A stretch of DNA of 64,000 bases from Chiua virens (lineage: Eukaryota; Basidiomycota; Agaricomycetes; Boletales; Boletaceae), in NCBI GenBank assembly GCA_019787685.1, contig JAHNUO010000031.1:270378-334377 (forward strand). The letters run 5' to 3'. Position numbers and translations under genes: made by a program. The notes beneath the pieces were generated by a model. It did no database searches. It saw only the letters and a program-made list of their open reading frames with translations, and was not told the origin of the DNA. Positions 12,607 to 23,043 of the stretch are shown here, one piece after another. Within the stretch, counting starts at the first letter, position 1; each line of letters begins with the position of its first letter.

Positions 12607-12763
12607 TACGTTGTTGAACACCTTCGAATATTCTACCCCCTGTATAAACTCCCTTTCGTGGTGTTTTCATTTAGGTTACTTTAAACGCTATGCATCCACC
12701 ACAAATGCTACATTTGTACATGTATACTTAAGTTCTAAATTTTCACGGTGGATCACTTTTCTG

Positions 12764-12843
12764 GCGACAAGCCTTATTTTTTTGTTTGCGGCAGACCTTT
12801 TTTGCGATGAGCCTTACTTTTTTTATCATGCAGACCCCTTTTT
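12764..12843. repeat. Imperfect 40-base tandem duplication
   Basis: Two adjacent units, each beginning gcga, followed by [18 protein letters not shown] and gcagaccttttt-like blocks (12764-12803 and 12804-12843). Confidence 0.65.
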
Positions 12844-13311
12844 CTAATTAAATGTGCAGACGTTACGCCATAAGTTATGTTTCAACTTTTCTAATTCCGC
12901 TCGATACTTCGTTGATCCATCGTATCTCGTACATCAAAGAATCCTGCGCCCTACTCGGGAATACATAACGGAGAGGGGGGTAATCTATTAGGAGCATTGT
13001 GACTGGTCAGCGAATTCTTCATGGGGGCTGATCGGTCGCAGTAGTCGACCCGACCATCGAAAAAAGTTTTGGAGCATGGGGACATCGTGTCATCAAATGA
13101 GATAACGGCGCCCGCAAGATGCTCATCACATGTCAGCACCTGATGCTATTAATTGATTAAGCTGATAAACCATCCGTGAAGACACAGTAAGAGTCCGGAC
13201 TCTGGGAGTTAGTACACGAAGGGTGCGCAATTGCAGTCCATGAGGTGACAAGGTTGGGGTAAATTGTTGTCGCGACGAGTGTGGTTGGTTGTAGTACCTT
13301 CCTTTTTCACC

Positions 13312-13500
13312 ATGACAAAGTCGATCTCGAAGTACCAGTGGCCACTCAATCCAACTTCCCCCAACAACAAAGAGTGCAAGTCCAGCGGCGTAGGCGACCA
13401 CGACGGAGCTTCCAGCCATCCGCCGAAACAACCCAAGATCAATGCCTTTTTCTCGCGCGCGTCTCCCTCAGTAAGACGGCGACACAAACGCTGGTGCTAG
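13312..13500 (+). CDS. Small reading frame with a PIP-box-like motif (uncertain)
   Basis: A 62-codon frame from an ATG in good context (caccATGa). Residues 39-48 read KQPKINAFFS, which fits the PCNA-interacting PIP box Q-x-x-(I/L/M)-x-x-F-F, followed by basic residues. The rest is polar and low in complexity. Without a homolog, chance cannot be excluded. The opposite strand is also open here (13126-13431 and 13209-13487). If real, it could be an exon of a replication or repair protein or a remnant of one. Confidence 0.2.
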   Translation: MTKSISKYQWPLNPTSPNNKECKSSGVGDHDGASSHPPKQPKINAFFSRASPSVRRRHKRWC

Positions 13501-15562
13501 CGGCGAACGCAAATTATGTTAAAGAAGGATATTGGTCTTGAGGGGACTGGTGCGATGACGGTCTATATGAGCGGCATAGAGTGACGGGCGGGTTCACGTT
13601 GGGCCCTGTAGGTTCCGTGGCATTTGTGGTGGATGCATAACATTTTATGTAACCTAGACGACACTACGAAAGAGGTTTTGCACGAGGATATTCAACAACG
13701 TAGGGTGTACAACGATACGCGTCCTAACCTGAAGCATACGGGTCACCACAGATTCTTTCTGTTACTCCCAGCCATAGCCAGCGTGGCAGCAGCAGCCATC
13801 GATCTGTCCCCAAGCAACGTTCTTCATCATAAACACACTTGCACCCACCCCACGAACTCCAACTCACTCCCCGATATTTGAACTCATGCCCACAGGGGTA
13901 ACTTGTCGTCGCGGCGGCGGGGTTGGTTGTACTCACAAGTTTGCTAGCACACACCGCCTCCCGCGTGTCTAATCGTCCCATTCAAGTTGCCCCAAGGAAC
14001 AAACCATGTACTAACGGATGAGGACTACCTGAAACACGTACCTTCTAGCCCTCCCGCTGCTGGGCAGCCTCACTCCTCTTTGGAGACCTGTAATTCAGTC
14101 GTCAGTATCACCTCGCGGATCGGATCGAATGGAATGGACTTACCAACCACAGCCTCGACAACTGTCCATTTGGCATTTGGTGAGCCTCGGAATGCACGAA
14201 TCCCTCCCCAATAGCGACGGACAAAAAAAGGTTACACGGGATCCCACTCATCCGCTTCCTCGTTTGGGGGTATTTCGACGCAACCGCACGCAAGATCGGC
14301 CAACCGCCCCTTTGAGGTGCCGGCACCACGAGGTCATCAACAGTCTACGAAATACTAGCGGAATGCCGACTACCTTCTGACTACCAAATTTGGGCTTGAT
14401 TCAAGGAATATGTCACATTCAGATGAATCGCACGACGAGTTGAAAAATGCTCCGCATGACAAAAGGATTGCTCGTAGTTGAGACGAGTCCCACCCTCAAA
14501 CGGAGTTCCTGCGAAGGGTGGTACGAAATGTGAGCACACGAGTCACGTTGACCAAGAGACAATAAAATAAGGGTCAGAGTTGAACAACATGCGTCTCGAC
14601 ATGAGCGTTAAGACAGGGATAACTGAACAAAATAAAGTCTCATCCTTGGATTCGGCGTCCAGAGGGAATAAAAAATAATTTCTAATTGAAGTCTTACCTG
14701 GTTGCAAGGTTCTGATTTAATCAAGTGTGAGCCGGCAGCTGAGCCCATTTCGAAATTTAGGGCAGGCGTACGTGGACAATTGAATGGATGAGAAAAGGTC
14801 CGGTTCTTTCATGAAAAGTGGACAGTTTAGACCCCAGCGAACAACGCGCGATTGACACTGACACGACTTCCACAAAAATTCACCGCTGGCCAAGACACGA
14901 CTCGATGCACGTATAATATATTCTCTGGTAAGAGGTATACAGTACCAGTGCAGTGAGTTCATTCGCGAGGTACCCACTACTGCATCTTCCTGGCAAGCGA
15001 CTACATTCATCCAATACAAACGAATCAGTCGAGCGTCGTCTGAATGCCAAGTCTGCTGTCTCGCGATCCTCGGCCTCAAACACAGGTCTCACTGATCGCG
15101 GAGGTGGGCAAAACTGGAGTCGAAGCGGATCGACAATTTCAGACAGGTCTGAACTATCTCCATCGAGGAGTGCTTTCGTATCTCTCCTCCGCAGCCGTCT
15201 CAGATTTCGAATTTGAAGCAAACGCCAGTGGTATCAAGATTCGCTCAATCCGTGGCTACGTGCCACTGCTATACATCCTATAGCTATCCGAATCTGACAT
15301 CGACACAGAGACACAGGGATCGCTGTCTGCTACGAAATTCATTGCATGACTCGACGTCGTTCGGCCAATTGCGGCCCGGGGATGATAACCCAATGTCAAA
15401 TCCATCGCCCAGATTCATGATGGTGGCGGACTTAGGCCCGATCTCGTGCACCAGTAAACCAACGGATTACTCCCAGAACTTCTCAGAAATCTTTTAGGGT
15501 GACAGCGACTTTTCAATTGCAGCTGACGTGGGACTCGAAGCACCTTTACCTCATTGAACGAG

Positions 15563-15569
15563 TATAAAG
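15563..15569 (+). promoter_or_regulatory. TATA box of the right ABM-like gene
   Basis: TATAAAG 58-64 bases before the ATG at 15627, mirrored in the left arm. Confidence 0.55.
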
Positions 15570-15626
15570 GCAGCCCGCAAACGCAGAGATGTATCCTTAG
15601 ATTTTCTCATTAACCCACTCAACGAA

Positions 15627-16405
15627 ATGCCTGTCCCAACCACCGAAATTGTTATCATCAACTCCAATGACTCGTTTCCCACTCCTGAACCTCTGCTGTC
15701 CACTTTCAAGCAGATTAAAACATTGGGAGTGAACCCGTGAGTGACGCTCGTCTAGCCACATGCCCAACAAAGCCAGACATTCGACAGGTCATTTTATACG
15801 GGCGTGGAGGCTGAGAACCCCAAAGGCGGCTTCATCATCGTCCGTGAGTCCTCCGTCCCCCCTATTGCCACTGATTTTTAATTCCTCATGTCTTGTAGAG
15901 TGGGACAGTTATGAGCAGCACCAGAAGGTCGTTAAAAGCCCGTCTTATACGGACGTCGTCAACGATTTGAAGCCGGTCTTATCAGGCCAGAACCCGACTG
16001 GCACTACCGAGCATAAAATATACCATGTCCAGTTTTCGGGTCCGGCCGTTGCGTTCGACCAACCCGTCACCGAAATGGTGATCATCACCCTCAAGGACCC
16101 TGGAAATCATGGGGCAGTCGTCGATATCTTATCCAAGCGTTCAGAGGCGAGCGGAAACATGCTCGTGTATGGACAAACTCGCGAGGACGAGAACAAGTAT
16201 ATCATCGTGTCTGGGTGGCCCACGGTGGAGGTATGTGATAGACTCCGGATTTGAAGTGACTTCGAGATGGGCTCATTCCATGAACTGTACATAGGCTCAG
16301 AAGCAGACTGCTTCGAAGCCAGAAGTGGCTGCTGCGCTCCGGCAGTTGTACTCGCTCGCCGACGAGGACAACCTTTATAGTGTCACTTTGACCAAAGGTT
16401 CCTGA
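15627..16405 (+). CDS. ABM-like dimeric alpha/beta-barrel protein, right copy
   Basis: Exons 15627-15736, 15788-15843, 15899-16230 and 16295-16405 give 202 residues in phase. Splice sites, length and features match the left copy (EMVIITLKDP, DILSKRSEASGN, KYIIVSGWPTVE). It is transcribed away from its twin, so the pair is divergent with about 5.2 kb between the start codons. The very low protein divergence compared with the non-genic parts of the arms suggests either a recent duplication or selection and gene conversion on the gene. The function is inferred from the fold only. Confidence 0.85.
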
Positions 16406-17009
16406 TTGTCGTACCATGCTCGGGTCACGGTGAATATGCATCGTGTACGCCGGCTGAACAGAGTGTAATACTAGCATGTACATAAACGTACGAAGAATGG
16501 TCTATGAAGATTGCTTGTTCTGATCTGGACGAAACTCGACTTGCCAGACTTTGGTTACGTATGGAGAAATATGTGCTCTGGCTTGGATCCCAAATCACGA
16601 CGTTGTCGAGTTTGGATGAAAAGAACATAATGAGGACAGGTTTGTTCTAGTCTAGTGTTACCTCGGTATCCTGGGTCAACACTCTGGGCAGATTGATAAA
16701 TTTCATCGTCACGTTTCATCGTCACGACAGAAAGAGACAGCACCACCAAATCATTGAAGAGTCAAAATTGGATCAAATATTTGTCAGTGACAGATGGTCT
16801 GTGTACTCCGAGCCATGCACTCTTGCCAAATGCTTTGTAAGGCGCTATCGTCCCGAGTCGTGCAGATTTACTGGTCACTTGCATGTACATATTCTCAAGA
16901 TGATAGTATTTATATAAATCGCTGCCTATTTAATCAGATTGCGATCTTAGAAATGCATATATAATATTGGACCGACTCGGAACAGGGTACGGTGGGGCTG
17001 AACCACTCC

Positions 17010-18322
17010 GTGAACAATTGTACGAACTTCACATATTGAAGCATATATTGGTCATTTCAAAGCATAGTAAATAAAGACCTTCGCATCGTTGTCTAATCTA
17101 ATCTGGGAATGGGAACCATGTTAGACTTCCACATTTGCTCGCCCTGTGGGGATTAGCAACCTCTTTCAAAATGATCTACGTACCATGATGGGCGAAAGAC
17201 AATTGTCGACAAAACGAGATCTTGCAACACGTATAAAAGGATGCGTGCACTCACCGGAGTTCCCTCGGATCCAAGGGATCCGAAAGGGTCCATGCAAGAG
17301 GGTGTCGTCGAAAAGAATCCAAAATGCACCGTGATGCACAGAAACCGTCATCAACAAGCTGAATGGGAAGTGGGAGAAAGCATGCTTACACATATTGGTC
17401 TTGCACCTCAGTCGGGGCAATAGTCCACACTCCCGCTCGAATGGGGTTTCCTGACACCAAGAGATTCTGTAAAGATCCCGGATCAATATGTTCAGGACTA
17501 TGAAGAAACATGAGACGGAGAGACTGACGGTATCCCTCTGGATAGCTTGTGCGAATGTTGTGATTTCTTGATTGGTCAAGGTGATCTGGTTCCGAGATTC
17601 AAAGGTTTGAATTGTAAGTACAAAATCCTCCCAAGTGTATCATTGAGAACATATGGGTTAGAGAGGCAAAAGTGGTTCATTGGAGCCTCGAGTAAACGTA
17701 GCCTGCCGCTTGGGACCGACCCTGTAATATTTTCAAGGATCTTCATACATATCTCGGAAAGATGGCTAGGTAATCCAATACCAGATTACAGCCTCAGAAT
17801 TGCAGCGGAGCTAAACTTGAAGGGGCGGCACTGGCAACTTTGATTCTTCATCCTCTACGCCGGCTTAGATCTTGACCAGGCTTCGGAGTACACAGGAGCG
17901 AAGCTTTTGATACTACGGCTTGTTGTCAGATCGAAGTTTCATCATTCAGTGTTAGGATGGAAAGGAAACTGACAGATGGTAAAAGTCTGAGTGTCAGGCT
18001 TGTTCTAGCGATCGTGACATGGACACGACAACGCTAGTCGAGGGACTCGGATCGACCACATGTATGTACTACTGAGCTCGGGCCTCGCAATCCGTCACGA
18101 CTTGAACTTCGAACCTGTTCGGCCAATTCTACGTAAGTCCGAGACTATGACGAAAACCTGCTAACCCGTCACAGGGAACAGTTTGGTTGTGGGCCTGCCA
18201 TTAATTTGTGGTCGTGAGTTACCGCTCAACGTGCTACACTACGGCGACGCAACCCTAGGGACTCTGATCGGACGACTCGGATCCTCTGCCACACGGAATA
18301 CACGCTTCTGCCATGGCTGTCA
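17010..18322. other. Gap with possible decayed F-box/LRR-like sequence
   Basis: No intact gene. On the minus strand, 17166-17690 reads as short Leu-rich pieces in shifting frames (for example IQTFESRNQITLTNQEI, then in another frame SLQNLLVSGNPIRAG), in the style of an F-box/LRR gene. The pieces do not join by plausible introns, so I regard them as a possible relic only. Confidence 0.35.
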
Positions 18323-21300
18323 TCACCCCTCTTGCCATAGATCCCTATACACCCGCTGCGACAACGACGGGGAGCGAATCGCCGCCGCGACCCAATACAT
18401 GCCTTGCCATTTGTTCTGCGTGAGCTCATACGATACGGGTTCAAGCCACCTGTCCTCAGCATGGGTACCTGCCCGCTCGCTTTGCGCGCCTGTGGGTTCA
18501 TCGCCCTTACGTGCCTGGATCAGCTTAATCATGCGCCCGACGGATGAGTATACCTCAGCTGTCCAAGGCGTCAGTCCAAGGCACGAGAATGGGGAGAAGA
18601 GACGCACCCTTGTGTGGGCCCCTGCCCTTGTTGTCGTATTCCAGCCTCGACAGCCCATCATAATAATCATAACTCAGGTTCCAGAGCGCGTCCTCCGTCA
18701 GGACCTTTTCGCGAATTGTTTCTGTGCAACGGACCAAGTACTGGTCACCATCGCACCGCGGAGATTCACTGTGTGGAAGCATGAATATCAAGTTTCGCGT
18801 CAAAAATAAAGTGACGAACCCCGTGCAAAGAGGAGCCGCAATGTTTCCACGGCGATCCTCTGGACCCTCCTACGCGGAACTCGCAACGCGTTCACCACGC
18901 GCCGAACTAATTCCTCCATGTCACTACTCGGTTGCGCACGTTCGGCCCCATCCTCATCTTTCGAGGATACTGAAAGCGGCAAGAAAGGGGGCCCGCCAAA
19001 GCTTGCAATGACTCGAAGATAATGCAGAGCTGCATAAGTCCTTCCGTAGCGTGTAGGGTCGATCATGCCACGCAGCACATCGATAGCATCCGCTTTCAGG
19101 ACGGCAGACCGCAACTGCTCTGTGAACGCAATCGGTTCAAAGAGCTGGACAAACGCTGTAGATAAAACTGACCGCATTCAAGCAATTTAGATAGAACCTG
19201 AGGGCCATCTTCTCCCCGCAAGCCGTCAAACCATTGGTCCTGAAGCATGCCTACGATAGCGACGTTCGCACCGGACTCTTCGCTAGACACTATCACAGCA
19301 ACATCGTCTGTCCAGGCGGTATGAGAAAACTTCCTCATTGCCGTTCACCGAGTTGTTAGCCCTACCGAGTTCCACGAGGCGCGCCGGTGTCGAAGCAGCT
19401 GACAATGCAGTCGCTTTCTGCTTAAGCCGACCAACGAGGACTTGTATCGTTTTCGCTCTATTGATGGCACCCATCACGTCGGTCTTCATTACATACCGAG
19501 TGAGACATTAAATTTCCAGCCAGAATGAAACACCAAACTGCACACCTTCGGTATCTCCGAGGGTCACCAAGGCAATAATAGCACCGTCGCGTTTGCTTGG
19601 AACATGACTATGTGCCTGTTTCGCGAGCCTCTGCAAGTGCCCTTCGGACAACGTGACTCGGACAACCTCTTTCGTCGACGCGCACTACTTGCTTGGTTTC
19701 CTCAGAGCACGAATCGAGCATATCAAGGAATATGGAAAGCACTCCAAATTGAAGCATTGCCGTCCGCAGCTCGTCTGCAAAATTGAGATCAACGGCACGA
19801 TCCTTGTCTTGGCCATCAATATGGACGAACCTTCCGAAAGGAGGGAACAAAGAACGCGAATGGCTGCCGGTGCCACGAAATCGTCGAATTGCTTGACCAG
19901 CTTCAAAAGCGTGGCGACAATGGGCCCTGCTTTCATGGTCGTCCTTCCATTTTCTGGGGCATGTCAGCGAGCCATTTAGGAGCCGCAAGGACCTACTCAC
20001 TGTGTTGTGCCAACCCGTCCACAATGTTCAATACGGCAACCCTCACAGGCTTGCCTGATCAGATCGACGTAAGCCCAGTGCATCATCACTCGAACCACAT
20101 CACTTACAATTTGAATGCAACGCCTGGGTAATATCAGTCACCCTACCCATTTTGATGAGCCTCTCGGCGATGTCGGGGTCCACTGTCAATGGTGCGGAGA
20201 CATCCTCAAGACAGACTTCACAAAAGGGTGAAAGCCGTCAACGTATACTTCATCAACATACCCAAAGCTTGTGCGCCATGGAAAGCAATCATCGAAGTTC
20301 CTTCTTCATTTCTGACGATGCGTGTGTTGTCGCAGAATTGGACGAGCATCTTTAGGTTATCTTCACTGATCAGTCCTGCCTTCCAGTCCTCCCGCTTGCA
20401 GAGGGATGGCAAGTATATGCAAGCCCGACGCCGATGTTGCTCGCTTTTCAGAAGCTCAGAAACGTCGTCAATAACTTGCTGAACCAGGTCGCCCCAGAGG
20501 CCAGTTCAATTCACAATGTATGGCTGCAGTGCTGAGGCGTATCACTCTGTCTTTGTTCTTTAAGAAGTCGGCCAAAACTTCCTTTGCATTCGGACGGGCA
20601 AGAATAGCATATTTGCCGACATCTGGACAAGCATCATCAGTAGAATTTGAGAAAGATGAGAAATAGGAAGCCACCGAAGTTCGCCATGAACGCCAGCTGG
20701 TCCAGCGCGGCGTCCGGGTTCGACTTGCCTCCTTCGAGATCGTCGAGTAACGTTCGAATGGAGGTTTCGTCGAAAATGTCCTTCTCCCACACGTCTGATA
20801 GTTTTCTAAGTCGCCGATGACTAGCCGGATCATTCCAAAACATAGACTCTGGCCATCCTACGGGGTTGTCGAGGAATTGTGCATAAGGCTTGTAATTGTT
20901 CTTGAATGACACGGACACGTGCACCTTTTTTCCTGGCAGGATCTTTCGGGGTTCCCCAAGGTGGGGCCTATGGAACAGTGAGATAGCGTTTAAATGACAT
21001 CGATCTACTTCACCTGCTAGTATGCCGATCTGAATTGTAGCAGAGCAGACGTTTGAGAGGCAACACTTCTAGCGGCCACCACCACACCGTCAAGGAAGAC
21101 GTAATTAGCTTTCAGAACGTCGATCTTCCACATCACGTCAGGGGGCCTCACCTCGAGTCCCGCAGCAATGGCTTGACTCCGCATCCACAACAAAGGTATG
21201 TCCCCTGACTGTAACTTCTCGTTACGTCGATTTCCGCCACCGCTAATGACCCACGGGTTAGAATGGCAACCACGCTCAGCTGATGGTCGACGCACACGTC

Positions 21301-22369
21301 CGAATGACATCCCGCAAACCAAACCTCCTTGATACGCCCGTCGCCACAAGCACTGGATCGTCCACCATACATGTACTCGGGCAAAAACTTGACACGTCTT
21401 TCGTCCAAGGCTAATGCATGCCGGAAATAGCAGATATGGTCGCAGGAACTCGTCGTGCAAGGTAATGTCTTGTTCCTGCCGAGACCAACAACTGATACAG
21501 TGTCCCTGAAATAGTCGCGGTGCTAAATACGCAATCAGACAACGCACACGAAAAAACCCACCATACCCCAACGAAATGGACATGAACGTCCTTTCGACAG
21601 AACGTTTCCTGGAAGGTCTCAGCCAGGACACCGTAATCGGCTTTTTTCGAGTACAAATCGAAAGCACTGCAATCATATCAGAGGCGTCAAGACCTGAGGC
21701 CTGAGTGATGAGAGATCTTACAACGGTATCTGTTCATCATTGCCGGGGAGACGTAGTCCAACCTATCATGTTTCAGTCGCTGCAGCGGTAGCCGGTACTC
21801 GTGGGGAGAAGGCTTACTCGAGCAATCATACCTGCCAGTGCTCGAACTTGGTAAGCACCGGGTGAGTAACCTGATACATACACAAAGCGTCAGCGTTCGT
21901 ACTATACTGCTAGTAAATATCTTACCCAACAAAAAGATCTTATCCCCGTCTTGATAGTTGTCGGAAAGCCAGGGGTAAGAGGCCATGATGACCTGCTGTA
22001 GTTTCCTGTTCTGAAGGTGAATCATCTCCCACTAGGTTATTTGTCTGACGGCATACCGGCCAAAAAGCATATCTAGGCTATTGGACGCACGATGGCCAAA
22101 GGATGCACCAGCAGCCTTGGCGATCGTGCCAAGCCCACTGCTGTAATATGTTAGTTGTCTATCATCCTTCTTGATGTGACTGTAGAGCTCGACAATGTTC
22201 ATATTCTGCCAACGAACGTCCATAACGTAAGTTGAACAGTTGTTACCTTGATACCAAACTGATTCGATGTGCCGTCAATGCACACCACAAGGTTTCTGGA
22301 GCTCGGAGTTACAGGTTCTGAACACTTCCATACTCGAGGGGTCCGAGTCGAACACTTCTGCATCGTCAT
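18323..22369 (-). pseudogene. DUF2235 alpha/beta-hydrolase with helical-repeat tail, probably decayed
   Basis: Starts at 22369 (MTMQKCSTRTPRVWKC). The DUF2235 domain (Tle1-like alpha/beta hydrolase fold) follows: LVVCIDGTSNQFG, NIVELYSHIKKDDRQLTYY, WLSDNYQDGDKIFLLGYSPGAYQVRAL with the nucleophile elbow G-Y-S-P-G, VHFVGVWDTV, YFRHALALDERRVKFLPEY, KEVWFAGCHSDVGGGN and WWWPLEVLPLKR. A C-terminal region of Leu/Ala-rich helices (19000-20450) resembles armadillo/HEAT repeats, and the last exon ends at 18323. Most joins use good introns, for example 22206-22246. However, the frame breaks at an in-frame TAG (22032-22034), a shift near 21095 between VLK and SLTVWWW, a shift near 20500 before WGDLVQQVIDDV, a 20-base irregularity near 19690, and shifts near 19340 and 19170. 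Either the gene is dead or the assembly has several indels. Confidence 0.75.
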
Positions 22370-23043
22370 TGCAAACGAAAATTAGGAAAGCTGCCCAAAG
22401 TGAGCTGATGTTCTTCGAATATCTTGAAGGTCGGAGAACTGAGCCAAGATTGGGTGAAGCGTCAGTAGGAATGTACTGCATTTATGCACGGAGGAAACCA
22501 CGCGTTGCAGCGCTTGAACGCAGCGTGCAAAACTGAGTGGATGTGGGGCAACGGAACGATCCGGGCGCTGGCTAGAATTATGAATGAAATGAGCGCTGGC
22601 CACTTACAATGCGGATGCCGCATCTGTTGGTTTTGTGCCGGCTAGGTAGGTCCTGACTGGACTTCCGTGTGGATCGTACAGTAGTCCAAGACCTCAACCG
22701 GCGGGCAGTGTAAAGGTGTGCCCGCCGCGGCAAGTTCCTCTTGCCTCATTTCTGTAATATAGTTGGGCACTTCTGGTGGTCTTACACTTATCTTTCGGGG
22801 GAAGGAAAAACCATAACTTTTTCAGACTTGGGTCAGGAAACTTTTTCAAATCTTTATGATGAATTTGTGCGTTGTGTAACTTCGGAAACCTACTACCAAC
22901 CGACCGGACGGGATATTGTAGATGAAGCAAAGCGTGAGGGGGGAAACGTCTGCGCGTGGTTGGTGGATGCCGAAAAACGTCTGAAGGGTAAAAAACACAA
23001 TAAGGGGCTACTAGGGAGGTAAATACGACTGAATGTTACAGCT
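22370..23043. other. Intergenic between DUF2235 gene and NST1 3' end
   Basis: Upstream region of the DUF2235 gene and 3' flank of NST1. A plus-strand 93-codon frame at 22741-23022 is open but has no recognisable feature and probably is chance. Confidence 0.4.

Larger units (their letters stand above)
9017..12618. repeat. Left arm of a large inverted duplication
   Basis: Reverse complement of 13691-17009. The outer edge is ggagtgg (9017) against ccactcc (17009), after which the flanks diverge. The inner edge is ttgttgaa (12611-12618) against ttcaacaa (13691). Long blocks match almost base for base, including the whole ABM-like gene with its three introns. The left arm is longer because of indels, mainly an extra stretch of about 160 bases at 12370-12515. 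Outside the gene (10500-12570) the arm holds reading frames of uncertain value. On the minus strand around 10800-11090, one frame is open in the right arm but carries a TGA in the left where the right has CGA. Confidence 0.92.
12619..13690. other. Single-copy spacer between the inverted arms
   Basis: About 1.07 kb present once. It contains a 40-base tandem pair (12764-12843) and a small reading frame with a PCNA-box-like peptide (13312-13500). The rest shows no gene I can support. T-rich runs dominate 12760-12850. Confidence 0.7.
13691..17009. repeat. Right arm of the large inverted duplication
   Basis: Inverted copy of 9017-12618 with a few percent of substitutions by eye and scattered indels. 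These include a loss of about 30 bases near 15273, where the left arm has gcttatacaaggtacagtta, and an in-frame 15-base difference near 15037. Several differences are C/T at CpG, for example gcacgac in the left arm read in the same sense against gcatgac here. It carries the ABM-like gene at 15627-16405. The stretch 13691-15626 has no gene I can support; conceptual frames such as the one around 15044-15283 are conserved with the left arm but broken there by a stop. Confidence 0.92.

Noticed and set aside
9017..17009. Inverted duplication as the two ends of one giant transposon
   Set aside because: No target-site duplication, no transposase, and the arms carry an ordinary intron-bearing gene.
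22741..23022. 93-codon plus-strand frame opposite the NST1 3' flank
   Set aside because: No family likeness; sits in an expected UTR or intergenic region.
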